A stretch of DNA of 64,000 nt, from the NCBI RefSeq assembly GCF_029623345.1, contig NZ_JAPYKH010000008.1, positions 108,866 to 172,865 of the forward strand, in the 5' to 3' direction. How positions within the stretch are numbered: the first letter of the stretch is position 1; every line of letters begins with the position of its first letter. The notes below the pieces were generated by a model that searched no databases, was not told where the DNA came from, and saw only the letters and a program-made list of their open reading frames with translations. This DNA is from Sphingomonas phyllosphaerae. Lineage in GTDB: Bacteria > Pseudomonadota > Alphaproteobacteria > Sphingomonadales > Sphingomonadaceae. Of the stretch, positions 17,138 to 26,971 are shown in pieces. A program made the position numbers and the translations under genes.

Positions 17138-18508
17138 TCACGCCGCCTTGCGCCGCTCCGCCATCTCGGCGTTGAGCATCTCGGCCAGCAGGAACGCCAG
17201 CTCGAGGCTCTGCCCGGCGTTGAGCCGCGGGTCGCAGTGCGTGTGGTAACGATCCGCCAAGCTCTGCTCGGTCACGTCGATCGCGCCGCCGGTGCACTCG
17301 GTGACGTTCTGCCCCGTCATCTCGGCGTGGATGCCACCCGCGTGCGTGCCCTCGGCGCGGTGGACCGCGAAGAAGCCGCGCACCTCGGCGAGGATGCGGT
17401 CGAACGGGCGGGTCTTGTAGCCGGTCGCCGCCTTGACGGTGTTGCCGTGCATCGGGTCGCAGCTCCATACCACCGGATGGCCTTCGCGCGTGACCGCGCG
17501 CACCAGCCGCGGCAGATGCGCCTCGATCTTGTCATAGCCGTAGCGCGTGATCAGCGTCATTCGGCCCGGCACGCGGCCGGGATTGAGCGTGTCGAGCATG
17601 CGCAGCAGCGCGTCGGGCTCGAGCGACGGTCCGCACTTCACGCCGATCGGGTTGCCGATGCCGCGCAGGAACTCGACGTGCGCCGAGCCCTCGAAGCGCG
17701 TGCGATCACCGATCCAGAGAAAATGGGCCGAGGTGTCGTACCAGTCGCCGGTGAGCGAATCCTGTCGCGTGAGCGCTTGCTCGAACGGGAGCAGCAGCGC
17801 CTCGTGGCTGGTATAGAAGGTGGTCTGCGACAGCTGCGGCACCGTGTCGGGGCTGATCCCGCAGGCCTCCATGAAGTCGAGCGCCTCGCCGATGCGATCG
17901 GCGGTCTCGGCATATTTCTTCGCCCAAGGGCTGCGGCCCATGAAGTCGTGGGTCCAGCGATGCACCTGGTGGAGGTTGGCATAGCCGCCCTGCGCGAAGG
18001 CGCGCAGCAGGTTGAGCGTCGCCGCCGACTGGGCGTAGGCGCGAACCATCCGCTCGGGGTCGGGCAGGCGCGAACCGGGCGTGAAGGCGATGTCGTTGAC
18101 GTTGTCACCGCGGTAGCTCGGCAGCTCGACGCCGTCGATCACCTCGGTCGGGGTCGAGCGCGGCTTGGCGAACTGGCCCGCCATCCGCCCGACCTTCACC
18201 ACCGGCAGCTTCGACGCGAAGGTGAGCACCACCGCCATCTGCAGGATGACGCGGAACGTGTCGCGGATGTTGTTCGCGTGGAACTCGGCGAAGCTCTCGG
18301 CGCAATCGCCGCCCTGGAGCAGGAAGGCCTTGCCCTCGGTGACCTTCGCGAGATCGGCGGTAAGGTTGCGCGCCTCGCCCGCGAAGACGAGCGGCGGGAA
18401 GGTGGCGAGCCGATGGGTCGCGGCGTCGAGTGCGGCGGCGTCGGGATAGTCAGGAAGCTGGCGCGCCTCGGCCTTGGTCCAGCTGTCGGGGGCCCATGAC
18501 ATGGCCAT
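17138..18508 (-). CDS. class II 3-deoxy-7-phosphoheptulonate synthase (DAHP synthase)
   Basis: This is the first enzyme of the shikimate pathway, condensing phosphoenolpyruvate and erythrose 4-phosphate. The 456-residue protein is of the plant-like class II type. Recognisable segments are [11 protein letters not shown] near residue 70, [12 protein letters not shown] (residues near 108-119), and the C-terminal CDPMHGNT and [20 protein letters not shown] that form the metal and substrate site. The ATG at 18508 is preceded by GGAAGGAAG. It stands alone between a tRNA gene and an SDR gene on the same strand. Allosteric control by aromatic amino acids is usual in the class but cannot be read from the sequence. 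Confidence 0.95.
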   Translation of the reverse strand: MAMSWAPDSWTKAEARQLPDYPDAAALDAATHRLATFPPLVFAGEARNLTADLAKVTEGKAFLLQGGDCAESFAEFHANNIRDTFRVILQMAVVLTFASKLPVVKVGRMAGQFAKPRSTPTEVIDGVELPSYRGDNVNDIAFTPGSRLPDPERMVRAYAQSAATLNLLRAFAQGGYANLHQVHRWTHDFMGRSPWAKKYAETADRIGEALDFMEACGISPDTVPQLSQTTFYTSHEALLLPFEQALTRQDSLTGDWYDTSAHFLWIGDRTRFEGSAHVEFLRGIGNPIGVKCGPSLEPDALLRMLDTLNPGRVPGRMTLITRYGYDKIEAHLPRLVRAVTREGHPVVWSCDPMHGNTVKAATGYKTRPFDRILAEVRGFFAVHRAEGTHAGGIHAEMTGQNVTECTGGAIDVTEQSLADRYHTHCDPRLNAGQSLELAFLLAEMLNAEMAERRKAA

Positions 18509-18588
18509 CGGTAATCTTCCTTCCGTTTCGCCGCGCGCCTTGAACGAAACATGCGCGACTCGCAACGCTTACCCGGATCGAACCGGCC

Positions 18589-19371
18589 CTAGAGGATACC
18601 AGGATAGGCGCCGCCGTCGATCAAGAGGCTCTGCCCCGTGATATAGCCCGCCTTGGTGGAGCAGAGGAAGGCGCAGGCGGCGCCGAACTCGGCGGGATCG
18701 CCGTAGCGGTGCGCGGGGATCCGCTCGGCACCGCGGCGCGCCGCCTCGACGACGTCCACGCCCTGCTTCTTCGCCGCGGCGGCGTGGACGCTGTCGAGCC
18801 GCCGCGTCGCGAACTGGCCGGGGAGCAGGAAGTTGATCGTGACGTCCGCGTGCGCCACCTGCCGCGCCACGCCGGCGAGGAAGCCGGTCAGCCCCGCGCG
18901 TGCGCCGCTCGACAGGTCGAGCCCGGCGAGCGGCGCCTTCACCGAGGCGGAGGTGATGCAGACGATCCGGCCGAAGCCGCGCTCGACCATGCCGTCGACG
19001 ACGCGCTGAGTGAGCCGGATCGGCGTGATCATGTTCGCCTCGACTCCGGCACGCAGCGCGTCGCGGTCGATCGCGCGGAAGTCGCGCAGCGGTGGCCCGC
19101 CGTTGTTGTTGACGAGGATGTCGGGCGCGCCGCCCGCGGCGTCGACCAGCGCGGCCTGAACCTGCTCGTCGGCGACGTCACCGGCGACCGTCTCGATGCC
19201 GACGCCGTGCGCCGCGCGGATCGCGTCGGCGGTGGCGGCGAGCGCGACGGCGTCGCGGCCGTTGAGCACCAGCGCGCAGCCGGCGGCGGCGAGCGCCTCG
19301 GCGCAGGCGCGGCCGAGCCCCTGGCTCGACGCGCAGACAATGGCGCGACGTCCCTCGATCCCGAGCTGCAT
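18589..19371 (-). CDS. SDR family oxidoreductase with atypical catalytic site
   Basis: This 260-residue Rossmann-fold protein belongs to the short-chain dehydrogenase/reductase superfamily, FabG-like. The cofactor motif reads CASSQGLG (residues 13-20) instead of TGxxxGIG, and the NNAG motif reads NNNGG (88-92). The catalytic YxxxK motif is replaced: the stretch LSSGARAGLTGF aligns S154 with the tyrosine and R158 with the lysine, while the serine (S141) is kept. This is a known divergent subgroup, often annotated as 3-oxoacyl-ACP reductase, but normal reductase chemistry is doubtful. It is probably cytoplasmic. No operon partner is evident. Confidence 0.85.
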   Translation of the reverse strand: MQLGIEGRRAIVCASSQGLGRACAEALAAAGCALVLNGRDAVALAATADAIRAAHGVGIETVAGDVADEQVQAALVDAAGGAPDILVNNNGGPPLRDFRAIDRDALRAGVEANMITPIRLTQRVVDGMVERGFGRIVCITSASVKAPLAGLDLSSGARAGLTGFLAGVARQVAHADVTINFLLPGQFATRRLDSVHAAAAKKQGVDVVEAARRGAERIPAHRYGDPAEFGAACAFLCSTKAGYITGQSLLIDGGAYPGIL

Positions 19372-19420
19372 GTGCGGTTCCTCCTAGGTCGGTTGCAAAA
19401 TTGGTCTCGTACCTCCTGCT

Positions 19421-19510
19421 GTTCCCCGGCAGAGACCGGGGCCCGGTTGGGAAGGCCGTCTTGGGAGCCACGAACGTCCTCCACCTGGGCCCCGGCCTTC
19501 GCCTGGGTAC
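19421..19510. repeat. intergenic palindromic repeat, family B, copy 1 (90 bp)
   Basis: This element begins GTTCCCCGGC and contains the inverted arms ACCGGGGCCC and GGGCCCCGG. A second element of exactly the same length, about three-quarters identical by eye, is at 60612-60701. It sits between cysS and the SDR gene. Confidence 0.75.
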
Positions 19511-19528
19511 AAGCGGTGCGCGCGTCCT

Positions 19529-20959
19529 CTACGCCGTCACCTTCCAGTCCCATCCCAGCGGGTCGCCGTCCATCACCTCCACCCCCGCCGCGGTGAGCTC
19601 GTCGCGGATCGAGTCCGAGCGGCCGAAATCCTTCTCCGCCCGCGCCGCGCGGCGCTGCTCCAGCGCGGCGGCGATATCGGCCTCGGCGATCGTCACATGC
19701 GCGGGGCGGACGCGCAGCGCCTCGCGGGTGAGCGTCGCCAGCTCCAGGCCGAGCAGCGCGTCGACCTCGTCGAGCAGCGCGAGCCGGTCCGCCGCGGAGA
19801 CCCGCTTGTCGGCGAGCAGCGCGTCCAGCACCGGCAGCGCGCGCGGCGTGTTGAGATCGTCGCTCAGCGCCGCGTCGAGCTGGTCGCGATAGGTCGAGGG
19901 CGCCCCCTTGGCGACCCCGGGATCGCGCGCGCGCAGCGCCGTGACCGCGTGGACCAGCCGCTTCAGCCGCACCTGCGCCGCTGCCAGATTCTCCCAGGAG
20001 AAGTCGAGCTCGCTGCGATAATGCGCCTGGAGGCACATCAGCCGATAGGCGAGCGGGTGGAAGCCGCGCTCGACCAGCCGGTCGAGCGTCATGAACTCAC
20101 CCGACGATTTGCTCATCTTGCCGCCGCGATTGACGACGAAATTGTTGTGCATCCAGACCTGCGCGCCGGTGTCGGCGCAGTCGCAATAGGCCTGGTTCTG
20201 CGCGATCTCGTTGGGATGGTGGATCTCGCGATGGTCGATCCCGCCGGTGTGGATGTCAAAGGCCGCGCCGAGATAGCGGCGGCTCATCACCGAGCATTCG
20301 AGATGCCAGCCCGGCGCACCGCGGCCCCAGGGCGAGTCCCATTCCATCTGGCGGGTCTCGCCCGGCGGGGTGCGGCGCCAGATCGCGAAATCCTGCGGGT
20401 GGCGCTTGCCCGCCACCGCCTCAATCCGCGCGTGCGCGGCATCGTCCTGCCCGCCGGCGAGCCGACCGTAATCGGGCACCGTGCCGGTGTCGAAATAGAG
20501 GCCGTCGTCGAGCAGGTAGCAGTGACGCTCGGCGATGGCCTCGCCCCAGGCGATCATCTCGGCGACATGATCGGTGGCGCGCGGCAGATGCGTCGGCGGC
20601 ACGATGTTGAGCTCGGCGAGGTTGCGCTCGAACGCCTCGGTATAATGGCGCGCGATCGCCCAGATGTCGCGGCCGGAGGCGCGCGCGGCGGCCTCCATCT
20701 TGTCGTCACCGGCGTCGGCGTCGGAGGTGAGATGGCCGACATCGGTGATGTTGATGACGTGGGTGAGCGGCCAACCCTTCCAGCGGATCACGCGCGCGAG
20801 CGTGTCGGTGAAGACATAGGCGCGCAGGTTGCCGATATGCGCATAGTGATAGACCGTCGGCCCGCACGAATAGACGCGCACGTTCGACGGATCGAGCGGA
20901 CGGAAGGTCTCCGGCTCGCGGGTCAGGCTATTGTAGAGGATCAGGGGCGCGCCGGTCAT
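19529..20959 (-). CDS. cysS: cysteinyl-tRNA synthetase
   Basis: This class I aminoacyl-tRNA synthetase (476 residues) charges tRNA-Cys. The zinc-binding cysteine C32 is in YSCGPTVY, the HIGH-type motif HIGN is at residues 41-44, and the KMSKS loop begins at K281. The segment GWHLECSVMS and the following histidines provide the remaining zinc ligands. Length and full motif set show an intact essential gene. It is followed on the other side by a lipoprotein dioxygenase gene 24 bp upstream, reading in the same direction. Confidence 0.98.
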   Translation of the reverse strand: MTGAPLILYNSLTREPETFRPLDPSNVRVYSCGPTVYHYAHIGNLRAYVFTDTLARVIRWKGWPLTHVINITDVGHLTSDADAGDDKMEAAARASGRDIWAIARHYTEAFERNLAELNIVPPTHLPRATDHVAEMIAWGEAIAERHCYLLDDGLYFDTGTVPDYGRLAGGQDDAAHARIEAVAGKRHPQDFAIWRRTPPGETRQMEWDSPWGRGAPGWHLECSVMSRRYLGAAFDIHTGGIDHREIHHPNEIAQNQAYCDCADTGAQVWMHNNFVVNRGGKMSKSSGEFMTLDRLVERGFHPLAYRLMCLQAHYRSELDFSWENLAAAQVRLKRLVHAVTALRARDPGVAKGAPSTYRDQLDAALSDDLNTPRALPVLDALLADKRVSAADRLALLDEVDALLGLELATLTREALRVRPAHVTIAEADIAAALEQRRAARAEKDFGRSDSIRDELTAAGVEVMDGDPLGWDWKVTA

Positions 20960-20983
20960 GGCGCGCCTCTTAGCTGTACCGCC

Positions 20984-21889
<906 letters not shown>

Positions 21890-21938
21890 CGGGGTCCCTG
21901 TCGCTGTCGAAGCCCTGACCGACGCTTCCTTCCCGCCG

Positions 21939-22032
21939 CCATCCCGGACCTGGTTCGGGATCCACCGGGGCCGCATGGTCGGCCGCCGCGAGGAGCGTCG
22001 ACTGCCAGACTCCGGAGCAAGTCCGGGGTGAC
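21939..22032. repeat. intergenic palindromic repeat, family A, copy 2 (94 bp)
   Basis: This element has outer arms ATCCCGGACCTGGTTCGGGATCCACC and TCCGGAGCAAGTCCGGGGTGAC. It matches the 11400, 38174 and 40059 elements in length and arm sequence. It lies directly upstream of the dioxygenase gene. Confidence 0.7.
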
Positions 22033-22130
22033 GAAAGGGAGAGCACGATAAGGGCTGGGTTGCCCCCCACATCTGCCGCCCCCACCGTACGCGGCGATGT
22101 CGCCTGGCGACCGCGGCGTTGCCGATTGTG

Positions 22131-23468
22131 TCAGCGCGCCAGGGGTAGCGTCACGGTCGCGACCGCGCCCGCCGCGTCTTCCCGGTTGGCGAGCACGGCG
22201 GTGCCGCCATGGCGCGCCGCGATCGAGCGCACGATCGCCAGTCCCAGCCCGGTCCCGCCAGTCGAGCGGTTGCGCGACGGGTCGCCGCGCACGAACGGCT
22301 CGAACAACCGCTCCGCCTGCGCCGGATCGATGCCGGGGCCGTGGTCGGTGACGGTGATGGTGACACGCCCGTCCTCGATCCGCCAGGCGAGTTCGGCGGA
22401 GTCACCGTAGCGCAGCGCGTTGCCGATCAGGTTCGCGAAGAGGCGGCGCAGCCCGCTCGGGTCGCCGCTCACCACTGCGCGTGGTCCCGCCGCGACCTCT
22501 ACCGCCGCACCTCCGATCGCCATGTCCTCCGCGAGACTGTCGAGCAGGCTCGACAGCTCGACCAGCGTCTCCTCGCGCCTCCCGACATCGTGGCGCGCGA
22601 AGCGGAGCACCTCGGCGATCATCGCGCGCATCTCGTCGATATCGGCGACCGCGCGGTCGCGCGCGCCCTCGGGCAATTGCTCCACCCAGAACGCCAAGCG
22701 CGACAGCGGTGTACCGAGATCGTGCGCGATCGCGGCCAGCATGGCGGTGCGCGACTCGGCATGGCTGGCAAGCCGCGCGTGCATGGTGGAGACTGCGTGC
22801 GCCAGCTCGCGCACCTCGCGCCCGCCCTCGGGCAGCGGCGGCAGCGGCGCACCGGTGCCGGCGCGATCGGCGGCGGCGGCGAGCCGGGCGAGCGGGCGCG
22901 AGATCGCGCGCGACAGCATCCACGCCGGGATCGACAGCGCCACGATCGCGACCAGCATTGCGATGAGCGTGTTGAGGTGCCAGCGCGTGAACAGCGGCAG
23001 CGCGGGGCTGCGCACCACGCGCCAGCCCTGCGGCAGGCGCCAGGCGACGGTGAAGGAGCCGAACAGCTCACGCCCGCCGCCGCGCGGGCTCAGCTCGGTG
23101 AACGCGAGCACAACACGCGGATCGACGTGGAGCAGCGCGGCGATGCGCGCCTGGGTCAGCGCGTCGGGCTTCTCGCGCCAGCGCGGCGCGGGCGGGGCAG
23201 CGGCGGTGAGCGTCTCCAGCGGCTCGATCCGCCACGCACGGAACCTGCCCCCGGGCGGGCGGAAGCGCCGGAACTCGGGCGGTAGCGGCGGCGGCGGCAA
23301 CCCGCGCAGCGCCGCGGTGATCGCCTCGAGCGGGCGCGGCGGCACGCGCGGCGGCGGGCCGCTGAACGTGACGAAGAAGAGGATCGCGGTGGCGGCGACC
23401 ACCGAGGCGATCACGAGCGCGAAGATCGGCTGCGCGATCGAATGGGCTCGCCGGATCGGGCGCGTCAT
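22131..23468 (-). CDS. sensor histidine kinase (first two-component system)
   Basis: This 445-residue inner-membrane kinase has an N-terminal transmembrane helix (about residues 12-34), a proline-rich periplasmic sensor domain, a second helix (about 167-190), a HAMP linker, and a dimerisation helix with the phospho-acceptor H249 in AHDLGTPLSR. It ends with a HATPase domain: N box NLIGNALRYG, G1 DHGPGID and G2 GTGLGLAIV. It lies 10 bp after the stop of its response-regulator gene and is co-transcribed with it. The signal is unknown. Confidence 0.93.
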   Translation of the reverse strand: MTRPIRRAHSIAQPIFALVIASVVAATAILFFVTFSGPPPRVPPRPLEAITAALRGLPPPPLPPEFRRFRPPGGRFRAWRIEPLETLTAAAPPAPRWREKPDALTQARIAALLHVDPRVVLAFTELSPRGGGRELFGSFTVAWRLPQGWRVVRSPALPLFTRWHLNTLIAMLVAIVALSIPAWMLSRAISRPLARLAAAADRAGTGAPLPPLPEGGREVRELAHAVSTMHARLASHAESRTAMLAAIAHDLGTPLSRLAFWVEQLPEGARDRAVADIDEMRAMIAEVLRFARHDVGRREETLVELSSLLDSLAEDMAIGGAAVEVAAGPRAVVSGDPSGLRRLFANLIGNALRYGDSAELAWRIEDGRVTITVTDHGPGIDPAQAERLFEPFVRGDPSRNRSTGGTGLGLAIVRSIAARHGGTAVLANREDAAGAVATVTLPLAR

Positions 23469-23478
23469 CGTCGGCGCC

Positions 23479-24243
23479 TCAGCGCCGCTCGACGTCGCTG
23501 GTGAACATATAGCCTTCGTTGCGCACGGTACGGATCAGCTCGTCGCCGCCGGGCGCGTCGTCACGCGTCAGCTTGCGCCGCAGCCGGCTGACCTGGACAT
23601 CGATCGCGCGATCGAAATGCTCGGCGTTGAGGCCGCGCGACAGGTCGAGCAACTGGTCGCGGGTGAGCACGCGCCGCGGGTGCTCGGCGAAGGCGAGCAG
23701 CAGGCGGAACTCACCGTCGGAGAGGTTGATGACGACTTGGTCGGGGTCGAACAGCTGGCGTCCGACCGGGTCGAGCCGCCATCCAGCGAAGCGCAGGTAG
23801 GGGCGCCCAGGGCTCGGCGCCGCGCTGGCGGGGGCCTGGTTGCGCCGCAGCACCGAGCGGATCCGCGCCAGCAGCTCGCGCGGATTGGCGGGCTTGGCGA
23901 CATAATCGTCCGCGCCCATCTCTAGCCCGACGATGCGATCGACCTCCTCGCTGATCACCGACATGATGATCACCGCCGGACTGGTCGAGCGGTCGAGCGA
24001 GCGCAGGATCGAGAGACCGTCCTCGCCGGGCATCATCACGTCGAGCACGATCAGCGCATAGCTCTCCTGCTCGAGCCGCGCGCGCATCTCGACGCCATCG
24101 GCCGCGACGTCGACGACATAGCCGTGGCCAACGAGGAAGGCGGCGGTGAGCTCGCGGATGCCGGGATCGTCGTCGACGATGAGGATACGGGTGGCGAGGT
24201 CCACGGCGAGGTCCGGGGCGAGAGCGAGCGAGGCGTCGGGCAT
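23479..24243 (-). CDS. OmpR-family response regulator
   Basis: This 254-residue transcription factor pairs with the kinase that follows it. The receiver domain has the acidic pocket DDD near residue 23 and the phosphorylated aspartate D68 in VLDVMMPGEDG. A C-terminal winged helix contains DRAIDVQVSRLRRKL. ATG 24243 was chosen because the receiver domain begins soon after it; an in-frame ATG at 24264 is possible. It is divergent from the nitrilase-family gene at 24382. Confidence 0.93.
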   Translation of the reverse strand: MPDASLALAPDLAVDLATRILIVDDDPGIRELTAAFLVGHGYVVDVAADGVEMRARLEQESYALIVLDVMMPGEDGLSILRSLDRSTSPAVIIMSVISEEVDRIVGLEMGADDYVAKPANPRELLARIRSVLRRNQAPASAAPSPGRPYLRFAGWRLDPVGRQLFDPDQVVINLSDGEFRLLLAFAEHPRRVLTRDQLLDLSRGLNAEHFDRAIDVQVSRLRRKLTRDDAPGGDELIRTVRNEGYMFTSDVERR

Positions 24244-24381
24244 GGCGACCTGACTGATGACCATGCGTATCGCGCGGATGACGCCGCTGCAACAAAGCGC
24301 GCTGACCGGCCTCGTGTGGCGCGCGTGCAACACTTGCGCGACGAACTGCGTTGCTCTTGGTGAGCGGGCGAGGAGTAAGGT

Positions 24382-25209
24382 TTGACCAAGATCGCGGTTG
24401 TCCAGACCACCAGCGGGATCGACCCCGCGCGCAACGCGGCGGCGCTGGCCGCGGCGATCGAGGAGGCGGGCGCGAACGGCGCGGAAATGGTGTTCACGCC
24501 CGAGATGTCGGGTGTGCTCGACCGCGATCGTGCGCGTGCGGCGCGGTCGATCGTGCGCGAGGGCGAGGACCAGGTGCTGGTCGCGGTACGCGAGGCGGCG
24601 ACGCGCGCGGGTGTGTGGGTGCAGCTCGGCTCGCTGGCGCTGCGACGCCACGACGCCCGCTACGCCAACCGCAGCTTCGTCATCGACTCGCAGGGCAACA
24701 TCCGCGCGCGCTACGACAAGATGCACCTGTTCGACGTCGACCTGCCCAGCGGTGAGAGCTGGCGCGAATCAGCCGCCTATGCCGCCGGCGACCGCCCGGT
24801 GCTGGCGGCGACGCCGCTGGGGCGGATGGGCCTGTCGATCTGCTACGACATGCGCTTCCCCGATCTCTACCGCGCGCTGTCGGACAATGGCGCCGCGATC
24901 CTGGCGGTGCCCGCCTCCTTCACACGGCCGACCGGCGCGGCGCACTGGCACGTGCTGCTGCGCGCCCGCGCGATCGAGGCGGCGTGCTATGTCGTCGCGG
25001 CGGCGCAGAGCGGGGTCCACGAGGATGGGCGCGCCACCTACGGCCACTCGCTGGTGGTCGATCCCTGGGGCGAGGTGCTGCTCGACATGGGTGAGGCCGC
25101 CGGCATCGGCTATGCCGAGATCGACCCGGAGACGCAGCGCGAGGTCCGCGCGCGCGTGCCCGCATTGCAGCACCGTCGCGTCATTCCCGCGCCGATGGTG
25201 ATCGGCTGA
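24382..25209 (+). CDS. carbon-nitrogen hydrolase (nitrilase superfamily, Nit-like amidase)
   Basis: This 275-residue cytoplasmic amidase-type hydrolase has the Glu-Lys-Cys triad at E41, K113 (YDKMHLFDV) and C154 (SICYDMRFPD). The sequence around the cysteine and the length fit Nit1/Nit2-like omega-amidases or deaminated-glutathione amidases. The start is TTG: AGGAG lies 7 bp upstream at ideal spacing, and no ATG is available before the first strand. It is divergent from the response regulator and not in an obvious operon. Confidence 0.9.
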   Translation: MTKIAVVQTTSGIDPARNAAALAAAIEEAGANGAEMVFTPEMSGVLDRDRARAARSIVREGEDQVLVAVREAATRAGVWVQLGSLALRRHDARYANRSFVIDSQGNIRARYDKMHLFDVDLPSGESWRESAAYAAGDRPVLAATPLGRMGLSICYDMRFPDLYRALSDNGAAILAVPASFTRPTGAAHWHVLLRARAIEAACYVVAAAQSGVHEDGRATYGHSLVVDPWGEVLLDMGEAAGIGYAEIDPETQREVRARVPALQHRRVIPAPMVIG

Positions 25210-25314
25210 GCCGCGGTGCTTGCGGGGGGGCACCCATGCTGCTAGAGGCGGCGTGTTCGGCGCGGACCTCGTCCGCTGCCGCTTTAGCCGTTTGATCCGG
25301 AGCTTATCGGTTTT

Positions 25315-25521
25315 ATGCAGATCATCGTTCGCGACAACAACGTCGACCAGGCCCTTCGCGCGCTCAAGAAGAAGCTGCAGCGCGAGGGCGTTTATCGCGA
25401 GATGAAGCTGCGTCGCCACTATGAGAAGCCGTCGGAGAAGCGCGCGCGCGAGCGCGCCGCGGCGGTTCGTCGTGCGCGCAAGCTGGAGCGCAAGCGCGCC
25501 GAGCGCGACGGCGCGCGGTAA
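25315..25521 (+). CDS. rpsU: 30S ribosomal protein S21
   Basis: This 68-residue, strongly basic small-subunit protein starts with the family signature [18 protein letters not shown], followed by [14 protein letters not shown] and an Arg/Lys-rich C-terminal helix. S21 assists initiation by contacting the anti-Shine-Dalgarno region of 16S rRNA. It stands alone and is followed by a GC-rich hairpin. Confidence 0.98.
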   Translation: MQIIVRDNNVDQALRALKKKLQREGVYREMKLRRHYEKPSEKRARERAAAVRRARKLERKRAERDGAR

Positions 25522-25529
25522 GCGGCAGC

Positions 25530-25551
25530 CCCCGCGTTCTCGGGCGCGGGG
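25530..25551 (+). terminator. hairpin after rpsU
   Basis: The stem CCCCGCG / CGCGGGG with an 8-base loop lies 8 bp after the rpsU stop. It lacks a T run, so it may be a weak or factor-assisted terminator. Confidence 0.45.
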
Positions 25552-25646
25552 ACAAGGCGCGGGCGCTCGTCGCCCACCATGCCGTTGAATGTGCCTGCCG
25601 TACGTGATCGCCGCCGGTGGCGGCGCAACCGGGGTGTCCTGAACCG

Positions 25647-26222
25647 ATGTCGACCGTCACCGCCGTTCCGCTCCAGCCGGTCAAACGCGCTTATGTGCTG
25701 TGGCTGGTCGCCGGCCTGCTGATCGCGCTCGTCGCCGGCGTCGCCCTGGCGCGCGCGGGTGACACCGGGATCATCACCACTCCCTCGGGGCTGCGCTACA
25801 AGGTGCTCAAGGCTGGCGACGCCAAGGGCCCGAGCCCGACCAACGCCGACGTGACGCTGGTGAATTACGAGGGCCGGTTGCTTGACGGCACGGTGTTCGA
25901 CAAGTCGCAGCAGCCGACCCCGCTGCCGGTCTCGGGCGTGGTGCCGGGCTTCTCCGAGGGGCTCAAGCTGATGCACAAGGGCGCCAAATACCGCCTTTGG
26001 ATCAAGCCCGAGCTGGGCTACGGCGAGCGCTCCACGGGGCCGATCCCGCCCAATTCGACCTTGGTCTTCGATGTCGAGCTGCAGGACTTCATCCCCGAGG
26101 CGACGCTGCGGCAGCTGCAGATGCAGCAGCAGATGATGGGCGGTATGCCCGGCGGCGGCATGCCCGGTATGCCGGGTGGAGCACCCGGCGGTATGCCGGG
26201 TGGAGCACCGGGCGGCCGCTGA
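25647..26222 (+). CDS. FKBP-type peptidyl-prolyl cis-trans isomerase, membrane-anchored
   Basis: This 191-residue folding helper has one N-terminal transmembrane helix (about residues 18-38), so the FKBP domain (about 45-150) faces the periplasm. The active-site fold is marked by VNYEGRLLDGTVFDKS, PVSGVVPGFSEGL and GERSTGPIPPNSTLVFDVEL. The C-terminal tail is a Met-Pro-Gly-Gly repeat rich in methionine and glycine. ATG 25647 was chosen; a GTG 30 bp upstream has no better signal. A strong terminator follows. Confidence 0.92.
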   Translation: MSTVTAVPLQPVKRAYVLWLVAGLLIALVAGVALARAGDTGIITTPSGLRYKVLKAGDAKGPSPTNADVTLVNYEGRLLDGTVFDKSQQPTPLPVSGVVPGFSEGLKLMHKGAKYRLWIKPELGYGERSTGPIPPNSTLVFDVELQDFIPEATLRQLQMQQQMMGGMPGGGMPGMPGGAPGGMPGGAPGGR

Positions 26223-26253
26223 GCGCGCCGTTGGTCGTGAGGTGAGATGGGTA

Positions 26254-26279
26254 AGGGCGGCCGAGAGGCCGCCCTTTCT
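26254..26279 (+). terminator. intrinsic terminator after the FKBP gene
   Basis: A perfect 9-pair stem AGGGCGGCC-GAGA-GGCCGCCCT is followed by TTCTC, 31 bp after the FKBP stop. Confidence 0.85.
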
Positions 26280-26561
26280 CGTTGAAGATCCTTACGGGTG
26301 GCGTTCGGCTCTGTGTCCAGCACGAGTGGCGGGTTGACGGACCAGCCACGCTCGCGTCCTCCCGCGCACAAAACAGGCTAGATGACGGGTCGGATCGACG
26401 TTCGAGAAGAGGCCCTTCAATGTTCCTCTTGCCGGGAACGATCAGCTGAACGGGGATACGACCTGGATCGCGCTCGCCGGCTGACCACCGGCGCGTGCGT
26501 GGACGCAACCTCATCGCCGGCGAGCACAGCCAGACGCTGGGTCATTACCCCGCGAGCAGGC
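26280..26561. other. intergenic region with no recognised gene
   Basis: About 280 bp between two terminators that face each other. No family-like reading frame, repeat or convincing promoter was seen. Confidence 0.4.
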
Positions 26562-26589
26562 AAAAAAATAGCGGCCCGAAGGCCGCTAT
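26562..26589 (-). terminator. intrinsic terminator of the small membrane protein gene
   Basis: On the reverse strand a 9-pair stem ATAGCGGCC-TTCG-GGCCGCTAT runs directly into TTTTTT. With its stable TTCG loop this is the clearest rho-independent terminator in the window. Confidence 0.92.
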
Positions 26590-26617
26590 CTCTTACTCCC
26601 GAGGAAGCTGGATCAGC

Positions 26618-26863
26618 TCAGTTGCTGTCCGAGCTGTCGTCCTCGTCAGCGACGACGACGATGCCCGCAACCACCGCGGCGGCCGCCAGGACCGCAACGA
26701 TGATGCCGCCGCCAGCGACGTCGCTCTTCTTCGCCGAGGCCGAGCCGGCGCGAGCCGACTTGGCGACCGACAGGCTCGCCGCCGGGTTGGCCGGAGCGGC
26801 AACTGCCGGAGCAACCGCCATCGTGGCGGCGGCAGCAGCGAGCATGTACTTGGCAAGACGCAT
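26618..26863 (-). CDS. small exported or membrane protein, function unknown
   Basis: This 81-residue protein was not matched to a named family. It begins MRLAKYMLAAAAATMAVAP, a clear signal peptide with likely cleavage after AVAA. A lysine-containing middle part is followed by one hydrophobic helix GGGIIVAVLAAAAVVAGIVVV (split for reading: GGGIIVAVLA, AAAVVAGIVVV) and a very acidic tail, DEDDSSDSN. The start at 26863 has the good ribosome-binding site AAAGGGAG, and a textbook terminator follows. The strong signals suggest a well-expressed envelope protein with its C-terminus probably in the cytoplasm. Confidence 0.75.
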   Translation of the reverse strand: MRLAKYMLAAAAATMAVAPAVAAPANPAASLSVAKSARAGSASAKKSDVAGGGIIVAVLAAAAVVAGIVVVADEDDSSDSN

Positions 26864-26971
26864 GTCAAACTCCCTTTGCATTCCGCCTGTCACTTACCGA
26901 GGCGGAGGCGAAAAGCAAGGGGGAGAGTGCGCGATTATGGCGATCCTATTGTATATCCGCCACGCTGCGGA

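Noticed and set aside
26944..26955. ATACAATAGGAT (reverse strand) as a sixth GntR-type site
   Set aside because: It matches only 9 of 12 bases and may simply be a promoter -10 element of the small membrane protein gene.
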